Positions 35,425 to 46,800 of a stretch of DNA of 64,000 bases are shown here, piece after piece. The DNA is from Manis javanica (lineage: Eukaryota > Chordata > Mammalia > Pholidota > Manidae), in assembly GCF_040802235.1 (NCBI RefSeq), contig NC_133161.1, positions 150,093,121 through 150,157,120 on the forward strand. The letters run 5' to 3'. Both the position numbers and the translations under genes were made by a program. Below the pieces are notes generated by a model. The model saw nothing but the letters and a program-made list of their open reading frames with translations, searched no databases and was not told the origin of the DNA. Position 1 is the first letter of the stretch. Each line of letters starts with the position of its first letter.

Positions 35425-35490
35425 TATAAAATTCTTTCAAAAACTTATAAAAAACTTTATGGATGGCTTGGCTGTGAACCACGGTGAAGA
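35425..35490 (+). repeat. Degraded echo of PPP2R1B exon 10
   Basis: CTTTATGGATGGCTTGGCT followed by GTGAACCACGGTGAAG (35455-35490) aligns with exon 10 CTTTGTGTATGGCCTGGCTT followed by GTGGACCATGGTAAG (36211-36249), with about five mismatches and two single-base indels. The match includes the exon 10 donor region. To the left, 'ATAACAGG' could be the relic acceptor and 'AATTCTTTC' parallels AATTTTTTG of the exon. It looks like a decayed tandem duplicate of exon 10 about 750 bp upstream. Confidence 0.45.
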
Positions 35491-36182
35491 AATGTAATTA
35501 CCACCACACAAAAATCAGGAAATAAAAGTTAAAAACATATATCACAGCATTTACCTGCATGGTGCGAAATCCCCCAGTGACAGGTCTGCAGGAGCATGTC
35601 CCCACCCTGTGACAGGAGGGGCAGAGCTGGGACCGCCAGGACGGCTGCCCCTGTGTCCTGAGACCCCGTGACCCTGTGCTGGGGCTCCTTCCCCTGAGGT
35701 CTTGTGCCTGCTTTCTCCTGGCATCCCAAAAAGATTGTCTTTAATTGGGGCTGTCTCTGTGTCTTGATGTCAGTTTCTTTCTTCTTAAGGGTTTATTGTG
35801 GTACTAAAGAGAGAAAAAATTTGAGAATTGTTAATATTATTGACAGGTAATTTTCTGATATTTCATTTTTACAAATATGTAGAGATTGCTTGGCAGATTG
35901 TCCACAGGTACCATATCTGGCCCCTAGCGGCCACCCTGTTCCCTTCCATCTAGCAGGGCCTGGGCTGCCTCACTTACACTTTTGTTCATGATTTCTACCT
36001 AGTAGGGTAGATCTGCAGTTTATGAATCAAATGCTGTAGCACTCCTTTTCTGGCTGGTTCATGGATTCAGTGAATTTGGATACAGGTTTTCAGCTTTCAG
36101 ATCACTTTGGTGCGATACAGAGAGGCCATTGTGATTCCCAGACTTTGGCAATATGTACTAATGGGATCTTCTCTGCCCATAG

Positions 36183-36243
36183 GGTGTGGAATTTTTTGAT
36201 GAGAAGCTGAACTCTTTGTGTATGGCCTGGCTTGTGGACCATG
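36183..36243 (+). pseudogene. PPP2R1B: PPP2R1B exon 10 (open)
   Basis: Reads GVEFFDEKLNSLCMAWLVDH, identical to the family over this stretch as I remember it, plus the first base of the next Val codon. Acceptor CCATAG and donor GTAAGT are strong. Confidence 0.88.
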
Positions 36244-39200
36244 GTAAGTAAGTAAGTTAAAAACAAGTTATCATGGAAGGCCTGTGTTTCTGCATGTACC
36301 CCTTTTTGTCATTTATTTCCTTTTTAGAAGGGAACACTAATCTGATCACATACTTGCCAGAAATATACGGTGATGAAGAAGGGCTTTGTGTAAAGTCTGG
36401 GTAGCTTCCTCTGAGCACAAGTGTGACATTTCTAGTTACCACCAATTTCTTCCTATCTTAAATTTTACTTTCTCCATTAAACGATATCTTTGTCCTATTA
36501 CGCATTCTGCTACATTATTTTCAGACTGTCTTTTTTTATAAATACACTCTTTTCTTACCCCAAACCCTTCTGTTGGACCGTCCACCATTGGTGTCTTTGG
36601 CCGTCATAAACCGGGCTGCACAGGGACTGGAATGGGAGGAGAGGCCTGGGGGAGAACAGGCTGCTTTCCTTCTTTGGCACCACGGAGGGGAGGCACAGAG
36701 TGGTGCAGGAAAGGAGTCCAGGAAAGAGAGACGTCAGCTACGACTTGGGACCAGGGCCAATTTCTGGTGTTGGTGAAACATGGCCAGTACCCTGGCTACT
36801 GAAGCTTGGTGCTGAGAGAGGGCAAAGCGCAAGCTCAGGGCAGGGTCAGATGGGACAGCATTTAGGACGTAGGTTTTCACAGTTTATCTTCTCTTTGCCT
36901 TTAAAATATAATTAACTTCAACAGTCACAGAATCCTTGTCTTCCAGTGCCACAAACCGTTACCACTGCAAACTGGTACTGCTGCTTACCAAAATATACAA
37001 GACAGTTGTTTTCCATAAAACCACTTTACCTGTTAACTTGTCAGCATTTGACTTTCTGACAAGGTCTCAGGTCCAAGGTCTGCTCTTGTCTGCCATGCAC
37101 CAATGGGTGGGAGGGGCGCCCTCTGTGCCTGTGCTGTCCAGTGCCAGTCCCCGTGTCCAGACCCGGCAGCTCAGTGTGGTCAGGCCTGTTCAGATGAGGC
37201 CCTGGGAGCTTAGCTCATGTTGTCCTGTGTGAGCTGTTCTCTAATCTGGTGGATATGATAGGCACCCTGATTAATGTCTGTAGTACCTTATGTACTTTAT
37301 GCATTGAGTGTATCCGTTCATCTGCAGGTGCTTATACCTGGGTATTCGTGAGGATTGGGACTGTTTACGTTTGCATGTACGTGCAGGTGGATTTGTTAAG
37401 GGCTTATTTGGATCATATGGGAAATCATAGGGTTAAGAGAGTGTGAAGAGGAGGGGTGTGAAAAAATATGCAAATCTTATATAAAAGCATATGTATATAT
37501 GTAGATAATTTCAGTGTTTCAAACTGGACTGTGAAGACTTATTTTCTTGCCTTCTAAAGTTACCTTTTTATACTTACTTTTTCTTTTTAAATGAAACTTA
37601 AGTTTGGCAATGCATAGGGAAGAAATTCGATTCTATGTAGAAAAAAAGTGTTTCTATTATTTCTGATACATATTCAGTATTAGTTGGAATGACATGTCCC
37701 AGTAGGTCACTTTATGCTTTCTTTGAAAGCTGGCATTTTAGGTTTATTTTGAAGAACTTTTAAAGCCCCAATTTTCCGCAAAGAACCAAACTCCCGACAC
37801 CCTTCCTGTGTAGGGTCGTCTCTGTAAGTCGCTCATTCCTTCCGCTTGTCTCCGGGTTTTTTCTTTTTTCTTGCAGTTTGGAGCGAGAGAGACCCCTGTG
37901 CTCTCAGTGACACGGGCTCATTTCTCTGAGCCGATGAGTTTCCAGCCCTGAACTTGCTCTGCGCTCAGTCACGTTTTGTATTGTTTTGCCTTGTCCGTAG
38001 CAGCTGTGTACTGATCACTGACGAGTTATATGTTTGACACCTTTTTTCCTTGTCATTAAAGTGCTAAAAGAATGTCGTAAACATCCAGAGGTATAAGGAA
38101 GAACGTTATCACTCATCTCTCTTGCCATAGTTGAGTGGACAGTACTGAGCAGGAGGAATTTAGAAGGAAATTAATTTTTTGTGGGAGAAGGAGAATGTCG
38201 GAGTCAGCACACGAAGGTGTCAGCCACTCGGAGCCCTCGCTGAGGGGGGCGCGGGGCCGGGCGGCGGGGTGGGCGCGTGGCGGGCACGGCCCAGTGCCGC
38301 CAAGGTCTGAGCCGAGGCTGAGCACCTGCCCAGGGCTGGAACCCTGGCAGCGAGACCCTGCCGGTGGCATTCGGGTGGGAGAAGCTCGGATTAAAGCACA
38401 GAATTAGAGAAGGCGCATGCTCTCACTGTACCTTAGGGAGAGGCGGGGTGAGGCTGGTGCCCAAAACAAGGACTGTGACTGTGATGGGAAGGAGTTTGCA
38501 TTGACGGGAGAGGCAGTGACCTGGGCTCCTTGGAGGGCTGCTGGGTGTGACCGACAGTTCGCCTCTTCCGTGGACGTCGGTCAGGTTGCACGTCGGTGCT
38601 GACTTACGCGGTTCCTGGCTGTGCTGTCTTCCCTGTGCTCGTCAATGGCATTGCCTACAAGCATCCGCAGACTAGCAGAGCTGGGCGCTTCCTGTCTGGA
38701 GGCCTTGTGCAGTCGCCCAGGGTCAGGGCAGTGTCTTGGATGGCTTTTCTTGCCCATCCTGTCCCCAGGAGGTTTGGGCTGCCTGGGGGGGGGAGCACAG
38801 TGAGGGCCCGTATCCACCCCCAGGGCTGTCTGTGGTCTAGCTTGCATCTTGAGCATCCTGGGCCTGCAGGGCGCAGGAGCCCCAGGCCAGCCTTGTTCAG
38901 GGTCCCACAGAGCAACTCTTTGTTGCGGACACAGTAGTAGCTCAGGCCTTTATTGCCTACGTTTATGACGTCTTTGACACATGGTGTCACTAGGTGTTAA
39001 AGCAGGCACACTACTCACAGAAGATGTTTCACATGTCCCACTATCACATTTCAAGGAAAAAGAGGCAAATTGTTCTGAAGTTTTTATTGGCTGTCGTGTG
39101 GACGACCACAGTAACCTTTGCACGACCTTCACTGTCCGTCTCCACAGCTCTTCTTGCTGTGGCTGTAGGAACCTTGCTAACCCCCCTATTGGTCACTGGG

Positions 39201-39798
39201 CCACAGCTCTGCTTTCAAAAACCTGTCATTGTTTTCCTTACGAAGTCTAGATTTAGCTCTCAGGATGGTCTGTGTTGTGGGTCCACCCTAACTGCCCAAC
39301 CTCATAGTCTCACATTTCAGTTTTTCTCTTTGTACCCGGGTTAAATTTTTTTGCCCTTTCCAGGGATTCCTTTTCTCTCTATGCACACAAATCCCCAAAT
39401 CCTCCCAGCCCACTGAAGGCCTCTCTTTCCTGACCCCCATTCTCTTCGCGCAGGCCGCACTGCAGTTTCATCCCCCTTAGTGATGGCCGTGTGCCGTGCT
39501 GTGCGGCTGGCTGGAGATCTTTGAGGGGAAGCACCTTATTACTCTCTGTAACATGGAGCACTTAGGAAGCATTCAGCATCTGTCCTTTAATTAGTGACGC
39601 CCATAATGAGCCCAGTACCTCCTTCTCCTTGGACATGTATGTTGTAAAACTATGGTAAGACCAGATCAGTGTGTCATTAGCCACAGCCGAGCACGTTTGC
39701 CCTCGCAGTGTGCCTGAGCTTGGGGAGTTTGTTCCTGGGGTGATGCTGTGAATGAACCAGGTCACCTCACCTGACGGTGTGTTCTTCCTCTCCTGTAG
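36244..39798 (+). other. PPP2R1B: PPP2R1B intron 10
   Basis: About 3.5 kb between exons 10 and 11. I see no exon of a known gene. It contains a small GC-rich patch at about 38.22-38.34 kb and otherwise ordinary intronic sequence. The open frames here have no recognisable protein family. Confidence 0.6.
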
Positions 39799-39953
39799 TG
39801 TGTGCTGCCCGTGAAGCTGCCACCAGCACCCTCACGAAGCTAGTGCAGAAGTTTGGTGCCAAGTGGGCCCAAAATACCATCATTCCCAAGGTGTTAGTAA
39901 TGGCAAATGATCCCAATTACTTGCATAGAATGACCACTTTATTCTGCATTAAT
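39799..39953 (+). pseudogene. PPP2R1B: PPP2R1B exon 11 (splice donor lost)
   Basis: Reads [40 protein letters not shown] and [12 protein letters not shown], matching the C-terminal HEAT repeats that hold the catalytic subunit. The coding frame is open, but the expected donor GTAAGT is CTAAGT (C at 39954), which the spliceosome should not use. Read-through gives stop codon TAG shortly after, at about 39966. Confidence 0.87.
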
Positions 39954-40310
39954 CTAAGTATTGCATAGCTATTACTGCTAAGCCAGGTACTAAAGCAGTT
40001 ACTCGGGACTGTATCTTTGTGCGCATTGCCTTCTGTTTGGAATCTGTTTATTACATTGGTTAATTTGGACAGGAGAGAAAATGTCAGGTCTCCAATTCTT
40101 GTTAAAATCTACAGTAGTGAGTGGTGGGTTGTGGATTCTTCTAGTTACGGGGTTATTTGAATTCTTCCTTGTTTCCCTCATTTAGATGCCTAAAATAGAG
40201 ACATTTTCCTGTTGGTTGGTTATTTTCTTATTAAATAGTAGTTTGTCTCTTTAGAGTCTGGAGTTACGTCTGGAAGTGTTGTGAGTATGCCATCTTACTC
40301 CTCCTTCTAG

Positions 40311-40453
40311 CCGCTGTCTGAAGCCTGCGGTCAGGAAGTGACCACCAAGCAGATGCTGCCCATCGTGTTGAAAATGGCAGGAGACCAAGTAGCGAATGTC
40401 CGTTTCAACGTGGCCGAATCTCTTCAGAGAATCGGACTGATTCTAGATGCCAA
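40311..40453 (+). pseudogene. PPP2R1B: PPP2R1B exon 12 (open)
   Basis: Reads [40 protein letters not shown] and IGLILDA, then AA of the split Asn codon before donor GTGAGA. Acceptor CTTCTAG is good. Differences from the family are few, such as K-to-E at VAKSLQ. Confidence 0.87.
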
Positions 40454-40818
40454 GTGAGAGTTCAGTATTATTCTTGTTTAAGAAGTAGATAAAAATTTTT
40501 ACCATGTAGTGGGGAGTAAGCTAAAACTAAGTTCAGTGATTTTCACTTTACCGAAAGTGTGGGTTTATTTAAAGAAAATAACCATTTTTGAGGGTTTTTC
40601 AGTCTGACTTTTACATTTAAGCTCTGTACGTGTAGATCATCGTCTGCAGCGAATTCTGCTGAGAGCTCGAGAAATCACGTAGTGCTTGTCGAGTGTGCAT
40701 TGCAGACATTTTGTAGTTTTTATTCTAAGCTGCGATCATCGCCGTGGAGCATGTGTCGTACTGCAGGGCACTTCTCTGGCTGGCAGCGTGCCGCTCACAC
40801 GCTGCTGTTGGGCCTTGG

Positions 40819-40910
40819 TGCTTTGCAGGAGGACGATGAGCCGGAGCTACAGAAGCTAGGCCAGGATGAAGACGTGGAGGTCAGGTTCTTCGCGCAGGAA
40901 GCCGTCGGTG
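40819..40910 (+). pseudogene. PPP2R1B: PPP2R1B exon 13 (splice acceptor lost)
   Basis: The exon 12 phase requires this exon to start with T completing Asn, followed by ALQEDDEPELQKLGQDEDVE and VRFFAQEAVG (family: ALQGEVKPVLQKLGQDED, then FAQEAIS). The two bases before the required start are GG and not AG, so the acceptor appears destroyed. A cryptic AG at 40827-40828 would shift the frame into an early stop. The donor is a weak GTGTGC. Confidence 0.78.
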
Positions 40911-43772
40911 GTGTGCCCTTCCGCTTGCTGCCGTCAGCCTCCTCTCTGGTCCACAGGGTCGCGTGTGGGTTCCGTGGGCAGGACGGTGACTCGGGGCACA
41001 AGGCTGCCGAGCTCCCTGATCGCTTGGGCCCCTCTGTGTCGTGCATGCTTGGCCCAGTTCCATGTCTAGGGCTGGGGAGGAATATGATTCCTACGGGTTT
41101 TTTTTTTTGGATTTTAATCGGTCGTTAAAGTTTTAACCTTTGGTTATCCTGGCAGAGTAAAGAGTTGGGCTGTAGTGAAAAGTCCATGGTCTTAGGCTTT
41201 TGGATCCTTGTTGTCATGCTTAAGATGCACATGGACCTTCTGTGCCACTAACAATTTTGTTTGGCATTTTTCTAGTGCTGCGTTGACATAATGACAACAG
41301 GAGGGGAAAGACTTTACTAAATTCTTACTGCAGATTTCTAGGCAGTGTTTTCTTAAACTGGGTGGAGAAAAAAATGGAAAACCTTCAAGACCTCATTCAA
41401 GCAAATGGCAAGAAATCAAAATCCCGTGACTTGATTCTTTCTAACAATGAAACGGGATTGTTTTTACACGTCTTCCTTGTTGGGGTGACTCCATTCACAC
41501 CATTCTTATGGTTCGTGACCGATTCCAGGCACGTGGTGCGGTCATTCCCTGACTCCCTCCTGATGGCTTATCCAGCGTCTCCCGGGCCCCTGGTCCTCGC
41601 TGTTGTTTGGCCCTGGCCTCTTAATATTCCTGAGCAAACGTGAATGGACCACGCGAGGTGTGGAGTGATTCTCTTAACGTTCGCACATATCTGCCTTTCC
41701 CTCACTCCAAAGTTACATGGACGTGATTTAGAACACCTTACTTTATAAACCATTAGGGACACACATTGAGACGTGACTGTAATGAAAGCTACATTTTCCT
41801 GGGTAATGACGGTCTGCGTTAGGGTCTCACATGAAAAGGGAATGTGGAAGCTCAGGGTTCACATATTGGTTGTTTGGGTTTTATTTGCTTGGTTGTGACT
41901 GTAATCATGCCATTCAGAAACCTGAAGAACAGACACATGATATGGTGGTCCGCCCGGGGGCCCTGTGCACCGATCTCCCCGTCCCCAGACTGTGGTCCAG
42001 GGCAGACCCCGGTGTGGGTCAGGAGGCTCCATGGGGCCCTGTCCTTTTGGGTGGCATTGTTTCTGGCTTCCCCTATAGGGGATCCCATTGTTGCCTCAGA
42101 GAACTTGCTCTTTGGCTCATATCTTGGTGGTTTTCTCCATGGATTGATTTTCCTGTCCTGATGTCTCTAGAGTGTAAGTTCCAGGAGCTCTGCAAGGGAA
42201 GGAAGGTCTGTCCATCTTGTCTCTGCTGTATTCTGGCACCTCCGTCCAGTGGCTTTCTGAGAGCTGTCCTCTGGCGCGCTGTGTCAGCAAGTCATCAAAG
42301 GAACCAGACTGCATCTCATTCTCCCTTTGACACAATGGAAGGATTTTACTGCTTTTAAGAAACAAGCCTCCTGTGGCCCTTCTACAGCCCCCGTCTTGGG
42401 CAGCAGTTCTGTTTGCTTTGGTCCTGTGGCCTGGAGTGTGCATTGCAGGAGTTTTTCATGCTGGGCAGTTGATGTCAGTTGTACGGTCGCTTAGGAAAGT
42501 GAACTGGAGACATACATACAGCCTTATGTCAATAAAAATGTCTTGTCACCTTAGTGCTTTCTTCCACAATGTTTTGGGGGTTTACCCCTCTTGAGTTACA
42601 GGCTTTGTATGTAGGTGTGTTGTCTCTATACAACCAGGTCTCGTTTCTCTGTCTGCTGCTGAGCAGACACGAACGTGAACAAGCGCCCTGTTCCTGAAGA
42701 ATAATAGGTTAACGTGTGGTGTCTGATGAGACCTTGTTGAGGAAACAGCCCTCATCTCATGGAAACAGCATGTGAGGCCCTGGGTCTTTGCTGGACAACT
42801 TGGCCTGGCTCAGCAGTGACGCAGCCTGACCTTCGCACTGTCCTTTCCAAGCATCCTGCGTGACCTGCAGAGACCTCCCGGGGGGACGGTCACATCACCC
42901 CCTACCCAGCTGCTAAGCTGCCGCCATGCTTTCTTGTTGCTCTTCTGTTTGTTAATCGCTGTGTTGCCAGGGCGTCTCCTGTGGAAATCCAGTCGGCTCC
43001 GTCTGCCTGGGGGGGCGAGGCAGGCGAGGCGGCGAGACAAGTCGGGTGTCCCCTCCCCTGTGGCCTTTACCTGCGTTTCTCTGACGCTCCCTCTTCCTCC
43101 CGACGCTCCGACCTTAACGCCTCCTGTTTCCTCACTGCTCAGATACAGCCCTGCGGGGGGAGAACTGTCGCTCTCCGTCAACAGATGCAGCGGGCGCGGT
43201 CTGATGTGGCCTGTGATCTCCCGTATTCTCGTTTCCATCCACTTCTTCGCTCCTCTTTCCTGTTGCGTCACGTCTCCAGTCCTTTTTTGTGCCTAGAATG
43301 GTCTCCTCTTCCCCACAGGCCTCCGGGGTCCTGCTGTTCCCAGAAGTTACACAATGTTCAGCTGAGATGGAAATCTGCAGGATGAAGAGTTTAAGTACTC
43401 ATTGGGTAGAAAAGCCAAGTCACTTCTTTCTCCAGAGCTGTTCTCTTAAACTGATACCATCATTTCTGGAAGGAGCCGGGTCTTTTCTGTCTGGCTGGGG
43501 CTCTGTAGGCTGTCAGTGACCAAGATGTGGGGCAGCACCCAGCAGGTACCCAGTGGCCCAACGGGTGGCAGTTTCCACGGCTTTTGAGGGAATGTCACCT
43601 TATGTCAGGTCCCTGGGTGACCAGCGTTCTCTGCACAGGGACCCACGTGGTCGTGGGTGCCCGGGCCTCCCCGTGGCAGCATGGAAGCCATGGAGGGCAT
43701 CCTGGCTGGGCACCGGGGGGCCTGGGGGCCAGCCCTGCCACAGCCTGGTGACAGCACCCTGTCTGTCTCTAG
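40911..43772 (+). other. PPP2R1B: PPP2R1B intron 13
   Basis: About 2.9 kb between exon 13 and the long-isoform exon 14. In other mammals the short isoform ends in this general region; I could not identify that terminal exon. GC-rich in its last kilobase. No gene seen on the other strand. Confidence 0.55.
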
Positions 43773-43894
43773 CCGTGGCCCAAAGGTTGAGGAAGCTAGA
43801 TTTTCCTGGGAAGGACACTGATGAGCTCAGTGCCCCTGGGGCTGACAAGAACCACTTTCTGTGACCCAAAGGTCCTGGTGAGGGCACTGGCAAG
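43773..43894 (+). pseudogene. PPP2R1B: PPP2R1B exon 14, long-isoform exon (stop codon)
   Basis: After CTCTAG the exon reads AVAQRLRKLDFPGKDTDELS and APGADKNHFL, resembling the long-isoform tail of human PPP2R1B (VVAQRLRKLEFPVKD...). It then hits TGA at 43862-43864, where the human frame continues into a Pro/Gly-rich stretch. The remaining codons PKGPGEGTGK are still readable up to the donor GTAAGT, so only the stop interrupts the exon. Confidence 0.75.
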
Positions 43895-46800
43895 GTAAGT
43901 GCCCCCAACACCCCAGGCCAGGTCCTCCTCCAGGCCAGGTGGCTGTGCCAGGGCGCAGCAGAAAAGCCTGCCTCCAGCCTCCTGAGCAGGCAGCCGGCTG
44001 TGAGGCCCAGAGGGTCCCTAAAGCCTGTCGCTCTGTGCCTTGTGCTCCACTCTGGGAATGCTTTCCAGGGCAGGTTGGGCTTCCCAGAGCTCTGACTCCA
44101 GGGACTGAGGTCCCCTCCTGTCCCCTCGGCCCCCATCAACAGCAATGCCTGTGCAGAGGACAGGGTGGCGTGGAGGAATTGCTTACAGAAACAGGCTATT
44201 TCCACTCGCTTCACAGAATAGAGTCTGTATTGGCAACAGTGACTCTCAGGTAATAATTTCCATTCAAGGAAAAAGCCATTGTGTCCAGTTCACAGACAAT
44301 AGTCTGAACCTTTGACAAGCACCATTTGATGCTGCCCTGGGAAAGGTGTGCAGGGCTAAGCTCAGCCGTGTAGGTGCCAGTCACTGTGCAGGCGCTGCTC
44401 TCCGGAGGCAATCTGTGGCTTACAGGCACATTTGGGACGGTGGAAGAGGTGCCGGCTGCCATGCGCTGGGGTCAGGCTCCTTCGGGTTTCTTTGGAGGCT
44501 CTGGCATTCTCTCCTGCTTACGCCATCGGATTGCTTGGTGACTACTGTAACAGGAAAAACTTTACCTTCTAAATGTCCATGGCTTTCCCTCCACGTTACG
44601 TGGACTGAGGCCACGAGAGCTTCCTGCCACCCCAGCCCTGAGGTACAGTCTCTGGTTGAGGATGTCTCCTCTCCTGCATGCGCTCCTACCAGGGCCTGAG
44701 CTGCCAGGCGTCTGGTTCAGGCAGCTCTGGGCTATCCCTGCAGTGGCCACCCCACAGGAGGAGGCTGGGGTGACAGTGCCACTCAGCCAGCCCCTGGGCC
44801 CCAGTGGACTCCTCAGGTGGTTAGCTCTCAGCACCCTGGCATCTGCTTCACCAAACATGGCCTTAAGGAGGACACCTTGGCTGGAGGAGCAGGAATAATA
44901 TTTACGTGATTTTAGGCCCAACCCACAGGCCTCCCTGGGAAGGAGTGACGTTTTCCTACAAACTCAAGGTTGACTGGCTATGCCATTAAATGCGTGGTAT
45001 GCCTCTGAGCTGGTTGAGGCGACCTGTCCGTCCAGCAGCCGCACGGTGGCCCTGAGCTGTGCCAGGTAGCCTGAGCCTCAGCAGCTGTGTGCAGGAGGGT
45101 CAGCACTGGGCAGAAGGTCTCAGTCCTCACCACCCGCTGGCAGAGGGGCTGGTGGCTCCGCCTCTCAGGCAGTGTTGAGCCAATCCCAGCCCTGCCGCGT
45201 CTGCGGGGGTGGGGTCGTGTCCTGCAGCCGAGGCCTCTGAGGCTGCAGATCATTTACCCAGGAGGTCCCCTGCCTTTGTTTTACCTAAGAGCTGAGGGCG
45301 AGATGGGAAGGGAAGTGGCTGCTGCCAGGCAGAGCCCTGAGTGCCAGGGGCCAGCAGCCAAGCAAGCGATCCAGGAGGTCTTCCAACTGGCTCACCAGAA
45401 GTTGTTCTTAACCCCTCACTAGCTGCTCATCAGCCTGATGGTTTGGCGCATGCCCGGGGCTGCGGAGAACCCTGGAGCTGCCTCAGCGCTCCACCAGCCT
45501 CGGGCCCGGGAGCCGCCTGACCTCCCAGCGCTGGGGCCTGCCACCTGGTCCAGAACAGCCGCGGGGGTGACAGCGGTTCTGCTTAGTGAAGGGAGTCTGC
45601 CCGGCCTTCGGGTGAGGGCTGTGGAGCCTGCAGTCTGTGCTGTGGGTGTCACACGTGCTCCCCACGCACGACCTGCCACCCGGCCAGCCGAGCCACTCCT
45701 TCCTGGCCTTTGGGACAGGCGGACCCCCGCCTAGCCAGCCGGGTGGACCACCCTCCCAGCACCCTTGGGTTGCCTGGTGACAGAGCTGCCCATGCGCCTG
45801 ACAGGCAAGGGTTAACAGAGGGTTTGTTTATTGAATCACAAAGTAGCTGTCACATGATTGTAATGAAAACAGCATTTCCTCAGGACAGTGATGTCAGCTC
45901 TGTTACTGCAGGAAGGAGCCGCTGCAGGGGACATTCAGTCTCCAGGCACAACCCCGGTTTGGAGACTAAAATCCGGTGAAGCACCCACAATACTAGTGCA
46001 GGCCCCACGTTCCGAATCCACCCCCCACCCCCCCACCATTCTGTGCCCAGTCCTGTCCTGCAGAGACACTGGCCACCCGCCCGGAGTCCTGCCGGGCCTC
46101 ACCCCTTGCTCCTCTACCTGGTCCTACTTCTGGTTTTCCGGGTTTCCCTCACTTTCTCTGAGCCAGAGTCGTTCGGGCCCCTGGGTCTCTGGCCTCTGCT
46201 TCTGGCATGGGTCTCTGGAGTGAGTGGTGTGTGGAAGTCTCCCAGAATGAATGCATTGCAGTCTATTTCCCCCTTTAGTTCTGTTAGTATTTGTTTCCCA
46301 TATGCTGGTGCTCCTGTGTTGGGTGCATATATCTTTAGAATAGTTATATCCTCTTGTTGGACTGAGCCCTTTATCATTATGTAGTGTCCTTCTTTATCTC
46401 TTGTTACTTTCTTTGTTTTGAAGTCTATTTTGTCTGATACTAGTACTGCAACACCTGCTTTTCTCTCCCTGTTGTTTGCATGGAATATCATTTTCCATCC
46501 CTTGACTTGTAGTCTGTGCTTGTCTTTGGGTTTGAGGTGAGTCTCTTGTAAGCAGCATAGAGATGGGTCTTGCTTTTTTATCCATTCTATTACTCTGTGT
46601 CTTTTGATTGGTGCATTCAGTCCATTTACATTTAGGGTGACGATTGAAAGATATGTATTTATTGTCTGGCATGGGTCTCCCCTCCGTGTTCTAAGCCAGC
46701 ACTTGCTGGGGGGCAAGCCGCACGAGGTGGGGGCCGCTCTGCAGCTTGGAGCCGGCTTCCTGGGGCAGAAGGGGCCGCTTGTCCTGGCCTGGTCCCTCCT

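Noticed and set aside
40827..40830. AG at 40827-40828 as the true exon 13 acceptor
   Set aside because: It would remove family-conserved Ala-Leu-Gln and join to exon 12 out of frame, leading to an early stop.
22990..43894. PPP2R1B lesions as sequencing or assembly errors
   Set aside because: They include substitutions (TGA at 27267, CT donor at 39954), a clean 17-nt deletion and missense changes at normally invariant residues, while adjacent ALG9 and SIK2 exons show none. Exon 1 alone could be assembly-affected.
46114..46716. A 200-residue minus-strand open frame as a host gene
   Set aside because: Its body is L1 ORF2 endonuclease sequence with target-site duplications; the ends of the frame are flanking DNA.
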